Shown: positions 12,106 to 23,337, counted from the stretch's first letter. The stretch: DNA of 64,000 nt from Favolaschia claudopus (GCA_037176885.1 JAWWNJ010000039.1:124001-188000); one strand, 5' to 3'. Numbers and translations are program-made. Notes: generated from the letters alone by a model not told the origin.

Positions 12106-12141
12106 GGATGGAAATGATCCTGATCTACCTCCATAGTGGTT
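12106..12141 (-). repeat. Right terminal inverted repeat (CACTA) and target duplication
   Basis: Read on the minus strand from 12138, the end starts CACTATGGAGGTAGATC, a canonical CACTA terminus. GTT at 12139-12141 duplicates the bases before the left end. Confidence 0.8.
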
Positions 12142-12919
12142 GCGCTCGCTGTTAAGCGGTCTAGTTATGGAAATTAAACACATGAAAACTTGGAGTTCAT
12201 AACTTACGGCTGGGAACATACATGTCGAGGTCTTTGAGGATTGGATACACTTGAAGTGTGAGAGCCACCGATGTGAGCCGGAGAAATAGAGTTGAACGAG
12301 CCCAACAGAAGTCCAGATGCCAAATACAACGGATTAAATGAGGATCAACATGCCAAAAAATCGATTCCAAGGCATCAAAGGATTGTGTCAAACGGAAAAT
12401 CCAGAGATGGCAATGTATGGAACCAAAAAGGGCCTGGCAACCGAGGAGACGATCGTCTACGATCGTATTGCTTGTCTTTGGGTTGTTTCGACGAGATTGA
12501 CTGAGTTGAACGCGTGAAACAAGACAGAAATAGGACGTAAATTGGTGTCGAGGTTGGATACAGCTCGCTTGGGTTGATTTCGAAATTGCAAATAGGTTCT
12601 TCGGTGTGTGACCCACGGTTCGAACGGGGTAGGATGGGATCAAGGAGACTGGGGATTGCGGGAAAGTGTGCCTCTTCGCCAAAGAGTTGCCGCCGGCCCC
12701 CGAGTTTGACAGGTCTCGTTAACCCATGCGACACCCCAAATTGGACTCATTTGGCAACGCAGCCACGCGCGTCGAGTCGAGGTCATGGTCACCGATTCGA
12801 TCCTACCAATACTGTACATATCTCTTTCAAAACAATCTCTTTCTTTTTCGACCACCAACTTCTTAAAAACCCCTTCAACACATTGCAACTTCTACTGCAC
12901 CCGTCTCTGGTTTCTCCCC
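12142..12919. other. Intergenic region upstream of the Zn2Cys6 gene
   Basis: No convincing gene is present; short overlapping frames on both strands (for example 12197-12682 minus) lack family resemblance. The last 100 nt are CT-rich (TTTCTTTTTCGACC, TTCTACTGCACCC), as expected of a fungal leader close to the ATG at 12920. Confidence 0.45.
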
Positions 12920-15900
12920 ATGTACCACAGGTCTCGCGAAGATCTGCCCCAGGATCCATATAACCAGAGACCTCTTCCAGACGACTCTCATAGACTTTAC
13001 CCTCAGGCGCACCTTATTCCCCGCAATAATATCTATGCTTCAGGCTCTCACACTGTCGACGACCTCGATGGTCATTATGCTCACCGTCGGTACGCGTCTG
13101 GAGGCTCCACAGGTCGATATCATGACCAACTCGATTATTCAATGCCCCACTTGCCACCAATGTCCCCCGGCATGGCGCGAATCGACACTCAATTTACTCA
13201 CCGCGACCCTCCGCTTGCCACTAGCCAACCACTCTCGGCGACCTCTGTAGATATTTCGGGCGAATCCGAATCCTGGTCACCGACGCTGCCGGCCAAACCC
13301 CGCAAAACGCGTAGAGAGAAGCCCCGCATTGAACTTGCTCCCGATCAGCCTCCCACGACACAGGGTAAGCCCCGCGCTCGCGTGTACGTCGCCTGCGTAC
13401 AGTGGTAAGCCTCACCATTTTATTTTTATTTCCCCCCCTTTTTGATTTTTTACCCACTATTTTAGCCGTACTCGCAAAATTCGATGCGATGGCGCCAAGC
13501 CTGTTTGTCACAATTGCGGAAAGCGGTCAAGCGGGAGCTCTGAGTGCAATTACGACCCACTACCCAAGCGTCGAGGGCCAGATAAGACCCCCGGGGCTCG
13601 TCAGAGGGTGGCGCGGAAGAGCACTGACGGAGGCGGCACTCGCAGCCGGCGTCGAACTTCATCGGCGGACGCCCAGGACTATGTTCCCGGCCAAAGTTCG
13701 AATCAATCTCAGCAGCCCTTTGCCTTCCCTTCTCCCTCGTCCAGTGAACAGTCCCCCGAAGAATATGTGGTGTCCCCCCACGAAGCTCGCATCGATCCGC
13801 CCTTTCTCAGTCCCTGCCCCTGCCATGGATCGACGCACTGTCCGTCTTCGGGTACCGGCGTTCTTGGCCAAACGCTCCCCGGCCCTCAGGTGGGTAATAC
13901 CGTTTTCAAGCTATGCTTTTCCAAGTGTAGCTGATTGACCTAGATTACAGTTCCTCTAGGCACCAACTCTCTAAACATTCTTTTATCCTCCCCCATTGAC
14001 GCGCCAGTCTCGCGTTCCTTCATATCTGAGTACGAAGCAAATGACGACGACCCAGGAATACATATTAATTCTACGATTACAACAACGATTGTTGGCCAGC
14101 CAACCCTCGACTTCTCCCGCAAAACATGGTGGGATAATCTACTTGTACTTTACCAATCGCCTACCTCAATCCGTCTTGAATCCCTCACCTCTGCTCAACG
14201 AAGTATTGCGATCCGACGGATATCATCCGATATCCGCTTTCTCTTCCACTGCAGCAGCTATTGGTTTTCTTTTGTTCACATCCCCACCTTCTTTACCAAC
14301 TTTTACGACCCCGTCAAGAGAGATATGCTGCAGCCCAGCCTGATCTTGTCAGCACTCGCATTGGGAGTTTTCTTTCGAAGTTCCGAAATTGAGTTGGGAC
14401 AGCGAGGTCGGGAGCGAGCGCTCATGTTCAGGGAAGAGGTCCGCAAACCTTACTGTTCGAATTTAAAAAAATATCTGACACGATTTACGACCCGTAGGCG
14501 CAGAGCGCCCTGGAAGCCAGTCTGAATGCTGGGTGGGTGGACGATACGCTCGCTCAGGCAGCATGGGTTAGTACGTCTATCTCAGTCCGTTGATATCTCC
14601 TCATGTTTGATGCTGACTTGATCGTTACTAGCTTCTAGCCTTGTTCGAGGTTTGCGCTAATCCCAATCACACGAGCGAGCGCTCGTCGTCCGCCATGGTC
14701 ACGCTTGATTCCATTATCCGCTCACTTTCCTTGACTCTGGTTGATCTTGATGAACCCTCCACGTCGACCTTCTCGCCGGGAAAAGTTCCGGCTGTGGCAG
14801 ACAGGTCGACGCTCATGGGCGCGAACCAGCATCATCGTCCCTATTCGTCTGGGCTGCCGGCCTCCAATGATCGCGGTTGCGTGTGTGCTTCACTTACGCT
14901 CAAGGAGCAATGGCCGAAAGCGCTTGAACATACGCCACTTTGGGCTCAGACTCCTGCATGGGATCCCTCTTGGTCTGAGGCCGAGATTAGAAAGGAGTCC
15001 ATTCGCAGACTCTGCTGGAGTTCCATCGTTTTGGCTGCTGGACACAGCTCGTACTCGTCCGCCACTCGTTCACATACTGTTAGTCTTTTCATTGCCGACC
15101 CGTCGAATGTAGGTGTTTTTTTGAATCTTACCTAGCAGTTGTTTTGAATTTGATGCCGCTTTCTAGTACGCGCTTCTATTTTCCGGCGAGGCGATGGTAC
15201 ATTCGCCCAATGTCGCCCACGCGCCTTCGCCCAAGGACACAATTTGGGCGTTGTACGACCGCGCGTTCCTGCTCTGGCACGCCTGCATCAAGATTCGGAA
15301 CGATACAGCGGCGCCTGTGGAAAACAAGGGTCATTTCGCCATCAAAGCCTGGCTTGAGGCCGATGCGATTGAGGAGGCATTGAATCGACATACGTGTGGT
15401 ATTGAGAGGGCGTTCGTTTACCTTGGGCGGGAGTACATATTTAAGTGCGTTGTAACGATCTTCGGGAGCTGTCCTATTTCACTAACTGCATCCTTTAGCA
15501 CCCGGATGTGTATCACATATGAATTCCAGCGCTTCGTGCCTTTGGTCTCGGCGTGAGTTATATCTCTCAAGTCTCGTTTCCTATAATCAAAGCCGATTTT
15601 TTTCCCATATAGTAATGTCTCGGGTCTTTTCCATCGACCGAAAGCAGAAGAGTGGCGTATGGTACCTTCCCCGTTCAGCATTCGTGTTCTGATAGTTGTT
15701 TAAGTGGGCCACCAAGCTATTGTAGCGCAGCAATTCATGAATGGCATGCATACGATCACAGGCAATTCTAATAACCATTTGTCCCGGCGACCTTTCTTTA
15801 TTTTCTGGTTCATGGGCCAGGTGTCCAGGTTCGTTCGTGGCATTTTAGTCTTTTCGTCGTCGTCGCTGAATTACGCGATAGGTGTCTTAGTTTATGGCAG

Positions 15901-16175
15901 TGTGACAAGTCGATGAGCATTGCTCTTGAAGTGGGTAAATCTCTATTGGCACCGATCGACTACCTTGCGTCGTTGTGGCCTTGCGCGGGTAACGAGCTTC
16001 TCACGATCCACTCTATATTCCATTCAGTGCTGATCAAGCATTCTCAGAACAACGCTATCGATACGATTCTCTGCGAGAACGTCTATGCGAAGCCTGCCAG
16101 CTTGCTGGAATCCCACTGCCGCCTCCAATAAATTTAACAGTGCCTTCTTCCACTATTATCGAAGAATACGTGTAG
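12920..16175 (+). CDS. Zn2Cys6 transcription factor with fungal regulatory domain
   Basis: Eleven exons starting at 12920, 13466, 13951, 14498, 14632, 15167, 15499, 15613, 15705, 15882 and 16048 join without phase conflict to 893 aa. After about 155 disordered residues comes a binuclear zinc cluster with six cysteines: ACVQC, RTRKIRC, DGAKPVC, HNC and an SSEC, split by the first intron. A basic PLPKRRG linker follows. Residues 330-880 match the fungal-specific regulatory (middle homology) domain common in basidiomycete Zn2Cys6 proteins: WWDNLLVLYQ, FFTNFYDPVKRDMLQPSL, RRLCWSSIVLAAGHSSY, AIVAQQFMNGMHTITGNSNN and SLWQCDKSMSIALEV. Such proteins bind CGG-type sites in the nucleus. The target genes are unknown, and no metabolic cluster adjoins it. 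Confidence 0.88.
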
Positions 16176-16399
16176 CCTCGAGTTTTTTCTTGTTCTCTGG
16201 TTCTTCTGCCGCGGTTCTGTACCAATACAACGCACCTCTGTATTACTTAGCTTTCTTGTCTGTCGCTGTACGGGTATTACGCAACTCAATCAAACACAAT
16301 TATCTGCATTCCCAAATTAGGAGCGCTAGCGTATCACACTCACCAAATTGGAGTCAAAACCACGGATCCCAAACAATTGGCTCTTTGTTTTCTTCTTCC

Positions 16400-18538
16400 A
16401 TGGACGAACCTCAATTTACAACCCTCAACCATCTCATCCCAACTACTGAAGACTCCCCTGTGGCTCGTGTTCAGCAGGCTACTCTTAAGCGAAGGGCATC
16501 AGCCTCATTTCCCGAAGGCTCGGACGATCCAGTGAGTCGAAAGAAGATGAAAGAGGAACACGAAGAGTCGGTCGTCGTTGAAACACATGCCACCGGGGAC
16601 AACACATCGTCTGCGAACGAATCCTCTCTCGCCGATCAACTAGCTCAAGAGCTGCAGTGTGGATGTTGCAGTGAACTCGTTTATCGACCTGTGCTCTTCC
16701 GACCTTGTGAACACTTTTTCTGCGGCAGGTGCGTGAAATCAACTATTCCTCTACTTCCGCCACTTGCTGATATGGGACATATTGCAGTTGCTGTGTGCTT
16801 TGGATTCGTGTGAGTTATTTTTGTTGCCGACGCGTTCATTCGTTATCTGCCACCGTCTTGCCACTTGCACGCGTTGCGCGCGTCTTGTAGGCTGTTTGGG
16901 CAGTGTCGTTTTCGTCTGCTTCTCTCTTTTCACTTAAACTCGCAATGCCATCAGACGCTGAATCGCCTCATTGCAGAATGGCGGGTCTACTTGCCCACAT
17001 TGTCGTGCGGACGCTGCCAGTGTTACTCCCTTCCGCGCTATGCAGTCTGTAATTGATGTGCTTCTTCGGGCTGCACCGCAAAAGGCACGGACAGAACGAG
17101 AACGTCAACAAGCGGATGAAGTTTATCGTGCTGGTGCATTAATACGCGTGCGCTTTCTTCAAATACAGTCAGCCGCGCGTTCTTACGCGTCTTTATGTTA
17201 GATTCCCAGCCCTCGAGAGCTCTCCCCCGAACCCGATATGAATCCAAGCGAGTTCGTTCGACCTTGCCCAAATTGTCTTCTAGGAAATCCGTATGGTTGG
17301 CAATGTCCCCAACCGATCGCGGAAAATACGTGGCCATTGGAAGACGGCACACCGCCGGGCCATGCGCTGTGTGGGAACTGCGAGACCCTACTTGCGCTGC
17401 CTTCGCCTTTGACGACCAAATGCGACTTCTGCCAAGTCTCTTTCTGTGGGATCGGAGTTCAAGGGCGCTGTGTTGCTTCGCCGCTCATGTCCCAGCATCC
17501 ACACGGACTATCCGATGTTGGAGACCTTATCCAATCCTCCGCAGTCTACGAATGTTTCAACAGGTCAGTGTGTTAAGTTATTTCCCGGACTGTCCGATTC
17601 TCAGCGTCGATATCTCCGTAGTAATACCGTTGAGGTGAGAGAGAGCCGAATATAGATATCCAAATCACACTTATATTCAACCATTCAGGTCGATATAATG
17701 CTCGACTACTTGACCGCTCAGCAGATCACTCCTCGACACGTCTACCGAGATGTAAGCCTTTTTCTTCCAGCTATGTTTTGTTCGTCTGCTGAAATTGTTC
17801 GAATCAGATTGTGACTCACATTCAATCACAACCACGAGCATTTTTGCCTCTCATAGAGCAAGAACTGTTTGTCGACATACATCCTGTCCCTGCGGGGCCA
17901 GAGCCAGATGCAGAAACGCCTCGTAACAGGATATGCCGAATCTGTGCCTCTGAGGTATTTCTATACGGTCTGCGAGATTGGTGGGCTGATTGTTCAAGTG
18001 CTTGTTGTGAGTGGATTTTGATTCTGATCTGTACAGGTTCCTTCGTGAAAGGCAGAAAGGCTTTCTGGAAGAATCTGTCCTCAGCAGGAAGGATTGCGTC
18101 GATGGTACTGGGTGTACCAAACAACAAGACCTTGGTACATATTCTTTTCCACTCAATTACTGTACTGGTCCTGATCTTTATTCGTTTATAGTTCATGCTA
18201 GAGAATGTACGCTGTGAATTTCACTCGCATTTTATCTTACTCACTTTAAACTGACAGTCAACCATATGATTCCGATTACCGAACCCGCTGCAGCTGGGAC
18301 TTCGACGACCCAAGAACAGCAACTTGGAGCCCCTCCTGCGTATATCGCCCCCATCGATCCCATGACTGATGCGCCACCCCCGCCGCCACCTGTTTCCGAC
18401 TTCCCTTCCCCGTTATCGGACCTCGACACACCCGAACCAGCGGACGAAATCATCTCAGCTGTGCCTATCACAGCCAGCAACAACGCCGCCGTCGACGTTC
18501 CCATCCTCGACGGCAACGCACGCCCTAACGAAGCCTAA
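16400..18538 (+). CDS. CHFR-like RING E3 ubiquitin ligase lacking an FHA domain
   Basis: About ten exons give roughly 500 aa. After about 85 disordered residues a C3HC4 RING finger starts at LQCGCCSELVYRPV, continues RPCEHFFCG, CCVLWIR and closes with STCPHCRAD; two introns interrupt it. The second half is the CHFR-type Cys-rich region: FVRPCPNCLLGNPYGW, HALCGNCETLLALP, KCDFCQVSFCGIGVQGRC, then LDYLTAQQITPRHVYRDIV and NRICRICASEVFLYGLRDW. A Cys-x5-Cys motif and an HAREFNHMI ending follow, as in fungal CHFR-like proteins. A Pro-rich tail of about 90 residues ends the protein. CHFR ligases act in mitotic checkpoint and stress control. The FHA domain of animal CHFR is absent. The intron before FLRERQKGF uses GTGGGC as donor, which restores the family sequence. 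Confidence 0.82.
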
Positions 18539-19141
18539 ACCTGTTCTTATTCTCATCATCGTCGACCTTGTTTTCTTTGCATTGCATTTTCATGAATTTC
18601 CCACCACACACATTCAGCAGTTTATTGTACATACATACATGTCACGAGCGTGAACGAGAACTATGCCGGAGGGATGGAGCAGGGCATTACTAGTTACAAG
18701 ACGGAGCGGGCCGCTAACGAATTACCTTAGAATCAAACTTGCAATCTACCTAGTTACAATCCTCGACCAACACGTTCGGTATTGACACTTGCAGTGTTGC
18801 AAATGCGCGATACTTTTTCATTATGTTTCTCTCCTCCGGCGGCAGTTGTCATTTCTCTCTATGAACCCAATTTGCCTCCGCCCGGATCAAGCAGTGATCA
18901 AGCTCGCGAACGGAAGCATTCAATAAATTTCTTTGGCGAACCATTACCGCCTCGAACGAGTGAATTGGAGGTGACCATTACACGAGTCAGATCAGACTCT
19001 AGCCATGGATGCAAAGTACAACTGGCCATTGGCAGCCGATTACAATTGAAGATATGTACCTACTTACTCATACAACGGTCGCCGTGAATTCGTACACAAA
19101 ACTCTTGTACATCAGGCCTTCAGGTCCGAACTCGAAACCGG
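18539..19141. other. Convergent intergenic region
   Basis: This is the 3' flank shared by the CHFR-like gene (+) and the acyl-CoA dehydrogenase gene (-). A 101-codon frame at 18782-19087 has no recognisable features. I support nothing further. Confidence 0.45.
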
Positions 19142-20573
19142 TCAATAGCTTCGCGGCAAACGCAGCACTCGTTCGCTGATATAATTCAAAATCATCTCCC
19201 GACTCACAGGAGCGATTCGCGGAACGAGACACTCGCGGAAATACCGCTCGACATCAAACTCAACCGCATAGCCCATGCCGCCATGGGTCAGCACCGCGCG
19301 CTCACACGCCGTGAACGCCGCCTCTGCAGCCAAATATTTCGCGCTGTTCGCACCGACGCCGACTGCGTCTTGAGCGATGCTGCTGTCCGTGCGACTGGCG
19401 TCATACATCCTGGCAGCGTGATAGGTTGCGAGCTTGGCTGCCTCGAGCCGCATGTAGGCGTCGCTCAAAGGATGCGCGATGGCCTGATTTTGGCCTATGG
19501 GTCGGTCGAAGACGACACGGGTGCGTGCGTATTCGGCCGCTTTGGCTAGGGCGACGTATCCAAGACCCAGGGCTTCTCCTGCGAGGAGGCAACGCTCTGC
19601 GTTCATAGAGTGCAGCACGATGCGGAAGCCCTGTCCTTCGTTGCCGATGAGAGTGTCAGCAGGGACTTCGTAATTGTCGAACCAAATCTCGTTCGCATCG
19701 ACGGCGCGTCCGCCCATCTTTTTGATGCGACGCATGTCAAGGCCGGGTTTTGTGCGGTCGAGGTCGATGCAGAAGAGAGAGAGGCCCTCGCTCGGTTTGG
19801 CGACCTGATCGCGAGGAGTGGTGCGTGCTAGCAGAATCATCTTCCGCGCGACTTGTGCTGCAGTAATCCAGATTTTTTGACCAGAGATACGGTACGAGCC
19901 GTCAGACTGCTTGGTGGCTGTCGTAGATAGTCGCAGCGTGTCAAGACCAGCGTTAGGTTCTGTTACGCCAAAGCAGACGCGCCATTTCCCGGAGATGATG
20001 TTGGGGATGATGTCGTGTAGCTGGCTCCTGGAACCGAACTTTGCCAGCGTTTGAGTGGCGTATACGTTCGCATGGACTGACTGAGCGCCGGCCATTCCTA
20101 GAGCACCAAGGGTTAGCCCGGACTATAGGGGTACGCTGATGAACCCGCCTGCGCCGGATTGAGTGATGGTCTGCATCATAATTGTGGCTTCAGAGATACC
20201 CAGTCCCGAGCCACCGAGTTCCTAGTTCAAGTAGAATTAATTCAATTCGCAGAGCCGGTGGAAAGCCAACATCGGGGAGCGCGATGCCCAGCCAGCCGTC
20301 CTTAGCTAGAGCTGCATGAAAGTCTGTGGGATCTTGCTCATTTTGGTCGTGCTCTCGCCAGTAGGTATCGGGAAATTGCGAGCAGAGTGCAGCTACAGCC
20401 TCCCTGACCGTCATCTGTGTCTCAGTGAAGCCCGTAGTGTCCATTAGCTGTCGCCGAGTCGACGTAGAAAACGTTCTGGTTCTGTGTACGCGCAGGCATA
20501 GCGTCGGGCGACTAGGACCTGAAGTGTATGGTGGACGAGGTCGCAAGAAACGCAAAATAAGCCAGCGAGCCAT
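19142..20573 (-). CDS. Mitochondrial acyl-CoA dehydrogenase family protein
   Basis: Three exons (20573 down to about 20270, a middle exon ending at 20149, and 20097-19142) give 443 aa. The first 45 residues are Arg-rich and acid-poor with a TFSTSTRR motif, a typical mitochondrial presequence. The body shows acyl-CoA dehydrogenase blocks: GWLGIALPDELGGSGLGISE, CFGVTEPNAGLD, ISGQKIWITAAQ, EVPADTLIGNEGQGF and AVLTHGGMGYAVEFDVER. The usual MCAD-type Glu-Gly-Thr near the C-terminus is replaced by Pro-Val-Ser (IAPVSREMILNYI). The Glu in SMNAERCLLAGEALG sits where isovaleryl-CoA and long-chain enzymes carry their catalytic base. The second intron starts with GC rather than GT. The substrate is not determined; branched-chain or long-chain acyl-CoA is plausible. 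An upstream in-frame Met exists at 20606. Confidence 0.88.
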
Positions 20574-21137
20574 ATTGGCATCACGGCATTTGCCGGAACA
20601 GCCCAATTCCTCCCACCACCTCGAACAACCACAAGACTCCTCATGAAACCCTACGGCTACGATACGAACCCTCCATTTGTCCCGGTTTCAACTTCGGAAA
20701 AATCTCAACTTCATCAGAGCTACTTGCTTGCTGGCTGCGATTTGGATTCTTCAAACAATCCAGTGACCGTTATGGTGTGCCTGCCCTGGGTCTTGAGCGC
20801 GCTTTCTCTCTGAATTGCATTGCTGGACTATTGTTTCTATTGCTCGACGATAATCGACGCCATACCGTCTACTTACTCGGGCATCATGTTTAATCTCGGT
20901 ACAAAAAACATTACACCAAGTCAAATGTCGTACTTAGGTCGTCCCTCAATTGACAACGCCTCAACTCGTTGGAGATCTGGCTGTATTATATCCGGCAAAT
21001 TTCGCTGCAATCAACCGCTCTGTGCCTTGGCTTGCTGACTGAGCCCTACCATATAGTTTTATGTGCTGAATCAGCAACCGCTGCTGGACCTTAAGTAGAG
21101 CGTTGGACTGGTTTTTTATCCTCAGAAATTCAGCTCA
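20574..21137. other. Divergent promoter region, acyl-CoA dehydrogenase and first SDR
   Basis: A 564-nt region between divergent start codons. It has no recognisable gene. An AT-rich CATATAGTTTTATG near 21050-21065 is about 80 nt before the SDR start and may be its core promoter. Confidence 0.4.
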
Positions 21138-21926
21138 ATGGCTCACCCAAACTTCTTATCGAACAAACGCGTCCTCGTCGTCGGCGGTTCTTCCGGACTT
21201 GGTTTCGGCGTCGCCTCTGCTGCGCTCGCTAATGGTTCCAAAGTCCATATCACTTCGACTTCCTCCGAAAAGCTTTCTACGAAGATTGCTCTGCTCCAAT
21301 CCCTCTACCCCGGTGCCCACGTCAGTGGCAGCGTCACCGACCTTGCCAACACGGAGACATTGGAAGCCAATCTGCTGGCCGTTGTTGAGGCCGCCGTGAA
21401 AGAGACAGGCGGAGCTTTGAACCACGTTACATTCACGGCCGGCGACGCCGTCCCCTTGATTCCCTTGTCGGAAACAAGCACCACTACGGCACTCAAGCCG
21501 TTCACCGTGCGCTTTCTCGCACCCCTCATCTTGGGCAAGTTTATCGCTGCAAATCCGGGACGCTACGTCGAGGGTGCAGCCTCTTCCTCAGTTACACTTA
21601 CATCGGGAACTCTGGCGCACCGGCCCCCTCCAGGCATGAGCCCCCTGGTCGGTGCCGCTGGTGCGGCAGAAGTGTTGGCTAGAGCCCTCGCCGTTGATCT
21701 CGCGCCGATCAGAGTCAATGTGGTCTGCCCAGGCCCAGTAAAAACGGAGCTCATGGAGAACATGTACCGAGGGAGGATGGATCTCGTGGAAAGCATGAAA
21801 AAGGGAAGCTTGACGAAAACGCTCGGCACACCTGAGCACGCCGCGGAAGCTTATTTGTTTTGCATGCGTTCCGCTCTTGCTACAGGACAGAACTTCATTA
21901 TCGATAATGGTGTTCTATTGGCTTAG
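21138..21926 (+). CDS. Short-chain dehydrogenase/reductase paralogue 1
   Basis: A single exon of 262 aa. The N-terminal Rossmann motif GGSSGLGFG at residues 15-23 binds NAD(P). Later SDR landmarks are a TAGD motif (usual NAG position), SSSVTLTSG at the catalytic-serine strand and PIRVNVVCPGPVKTE after the usual Tyr-Lys region. The active-site Tyr-x3-Lys is missing: the place reads GMSPLVGAAGAAE. Bacterial and fungal relatives with the same gap are known, so it may have a divergent mechanism or no reductase activity. It has no intron, unlike almost every neighbour. It is closely similar to the copy at 22291 and to the pseudogene at 25159, so it belongs to a local duplication. The substrate is unknown. 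Confidence 0.88.
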   Translation: MAHPNFLSNKRVLVVGGSSGLGFGVASAALANGSKVHITSTSSEKLSTKIALLQSLYPGAHVSGSVTDLANTETLEANLLAVVEAAVKETGGALNHVTFTAGDAVPLIPLSETSTTTALKPFTVRFLAPLILGKFIAANPGRYVEGAASSSVTLTSGTLAHRPPPGMSPLVGAAGAAEVLARALAVDLAPIRVNVVCPGPVKTELMENMYRGRMDLVESMKKGSLTKTLGTPEHAAEAYLFCMRSALATGQNFIIDNGVLLA

Positions 21927-22290
21927 TTATGTTTGTACCTATCTATTATTTATGATGCGGAGGGCGAATGCTTTCGATCTAAATTACTATCAGCGATACT
22001 TGGGCAAGACGATAGGATGCGAGGAAGACGACAGTCACAAAACACTAGCTCCCTGGCGAGCCTAAGTCGCCTGCGCCGTCTTGCAGGTGCGAATATCGGT
22101 TCTCAAGCGACTCGTCCTATTACTGATCCGACAATTCAATCGCAAGCTGGACATGTCAGTGAATATTTGTCTGCGGGTCCCAGCGGATACCTTTCCGAGC
22201 ACTTACCAGAATATAGACGACAATGAGCCCAGCAGCGAGCAGCGAATAAATACTGCAGTTCGACGCTGGGGTAGTCAGACGCACATCGCA
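21927..22290. other. Spacer between SDR paralogues 1 and 2
   Basis: The 3' flank of the first SDR and promoter of the second. An open frame continues upstream of the second SDR start (to 22081) but shows no SDR similarity there. No other feature is seen. Confidence 0.4.
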
Positions 22291-23088
22291 ATGGCCCACC
22301 CAAACTTCTTGTTAAACAGTCGTATCCTCATCATCGGTGGTTCATCCGGACTCGGTTTCGCGACCGCCTCTGGTGCATTGGCGAACGGGTCCAAGGTTCA
22401 CATTACCTCCGTCACTCCCGAAAAACTTTCCAAGAAAATGGGGGAGCTTCAGTCTCTCTACCCCGACTCCCATGTCAGCGGTAGCGCTGCGGACCTTTAC
22501 AACCCACAGGCGATGGAAGGAATGCTGCAAACCATCCTTGATGCCGCTGTGAAAGGGACAGGCGGGCCATTGGACCACCTAGTATGGACAGCAGGCGACG
22601 AACGGTTGATCCTTCCGCTGGGCCAGATGACCGCAGAATTTGCGATGAACTCCTTCACCTTGCGTTACATAGGGCCGCTTCTCATGGGGAAGCTGGTCTC
22701 CGCCAATCCAGGAAAATACTTGAAGGTTGCCGCCTCTTCCTCGATCACCCTCACATCAGGCATTATGGTGCACCGCCCGCTTCCAGGAGTCATCGCAGCG
22801 GCGGCAGGTGCGATCGAGGTGTTAACGAGGTCGCTCGCCGTGGCGTTGGCGCCCATCAGAGCGAACACTATCATTCCGGGCACCGTCAATACCGAACTCC
22901 TTCATAATGCAGTGGCGCAGAACCCACACCTAGCATCGATGGAGGACATGTTCAAGAAGGCCTCCTTAACCAAATTGCTGGGAAGTGCGGAGGGAGCGGC
23001 GGAGGCGTATTTGTTCTGCATGCGTTCTGCCCTTGCGACGGGCCAGTCGTTTACAATTGACAATGGTTACTTGATGTCCCAAGGCTAG
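22291..23088 (+). CDS. Short-chain dehydrogenase/reductase paralogue 2
   Basis: A single exon of 265 aa. I chose the ATG at 22291 because MAHPNFLLNSR matches the start of the first paralogue; the frame is open for another 70 codons upstream without similarity. It shows the cofactor motif GGSSGLGFATASG, a TAGDER motif, AASSSITLTSG and PIRANTIIPGTVNTE. The Tyr-x3-Lys is again absent (PGVIAAAAGAIE). The C-terminus LATGQSFTIDNGYLMSQG is conserved with the other copies. It has no intron. It is diverged from paralogue 1 throughout, so the duplication is not recent. The function is unknown; NAD(P) binding is likely. Confidence 0.86.
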   Translation: MAHPNFLLNSRILIIGGSSGLGFATASGALANGSKVHITSVTPEKLSKKMGELQSLYPDSHVSGSAADLYNPQAMEGMLQTILDAAVKGTGGPLDHLVWTAGDERLILPLGQMTAEFAMNSFTLRYIGPLLMGKLVSANPGKYLKVAASSSITLTSGIMVHRPLPGVIAAAAGAIEVLTRSLAVALAPIRANTIIPGTVNTELLHNAVAQNPHLASMEDMFKKASLTKLLGSAEGAAEAYLFCMRSALATGQSFTIDNGYLMSQG

Positions 23089-23337
23089 TATAGGAGCGTT
23101 CAAGACAAGATGCCAGATTTTTGTATAAATTCTTCTTCCAGTAGCCCTAAATCCCATATGCATGCTAAGTTACAAGTATTGCCGTCGTGATTTCAACCAG
23201 GTTGAAGCATATTTGTCGAGCAAAAGACCAAGAGCTCAAGATCATGGAAGTGAGAAACCAACTTTGTCCGGCAAATGCCGAGTAATACTCTCCTACCCTT
23301 GTCAAACCCTTGTTCATTTATCGCATTTGTCTGCATC

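Larger units (their letters stand above)
5400..12138 (+). mobile_element. Complete CACTA (EnSpm-type) DNA transposon with three genes
   Basis: The 6.74-kb element is bounded by the 3-bp direct repeat GTT (5397-5399 and 12139-12141). Its right end reads, inward, CACTATGGAGG and its left end CTCTGAGGGGG. The outer 33 bases of the two ends align without gaps at 20 of 33 positions as inverted repeats. CACTA elements are known to make 3-bp target duplications and to carry short TIRs beginning CACTA. Inside are a Tnp2-type transposase (+), a divergent accessory gene (-) and a third small gene (+). All have uninterrupted coding capacity after splicing. Both ends carry extra subterminal copies of GGATGA/CAACCT-type motifs. 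Intact genes suggest a fairly recent insertion, although the TIRs themselves are diverged and the left CACTA is degenerate. Confidence 0.87.

Noticed and set aside
12606..12630. GGTTCGAAC resembling a tRNA T-loop
   Set aside because: The flanking bases do not form a 5-bp T-stem and no anticodon or acceptor arm fits around it.
15704..15916. Unspliced frame through FVRGILVFSSSSLNYAIGVLV in the Zn2Cys6 gene
   Set aside because: It ends at a stop; splicing at 15829-15881 gives SLWQCDKSMSIALEV and keeps the frame through the remaining exons.
22081..22290. A 70-codon N-terminal extension of SDR2
   Set aside because: No similarity to the paralogue, whose start aligns with 22291; the extension is probably leader sequence.
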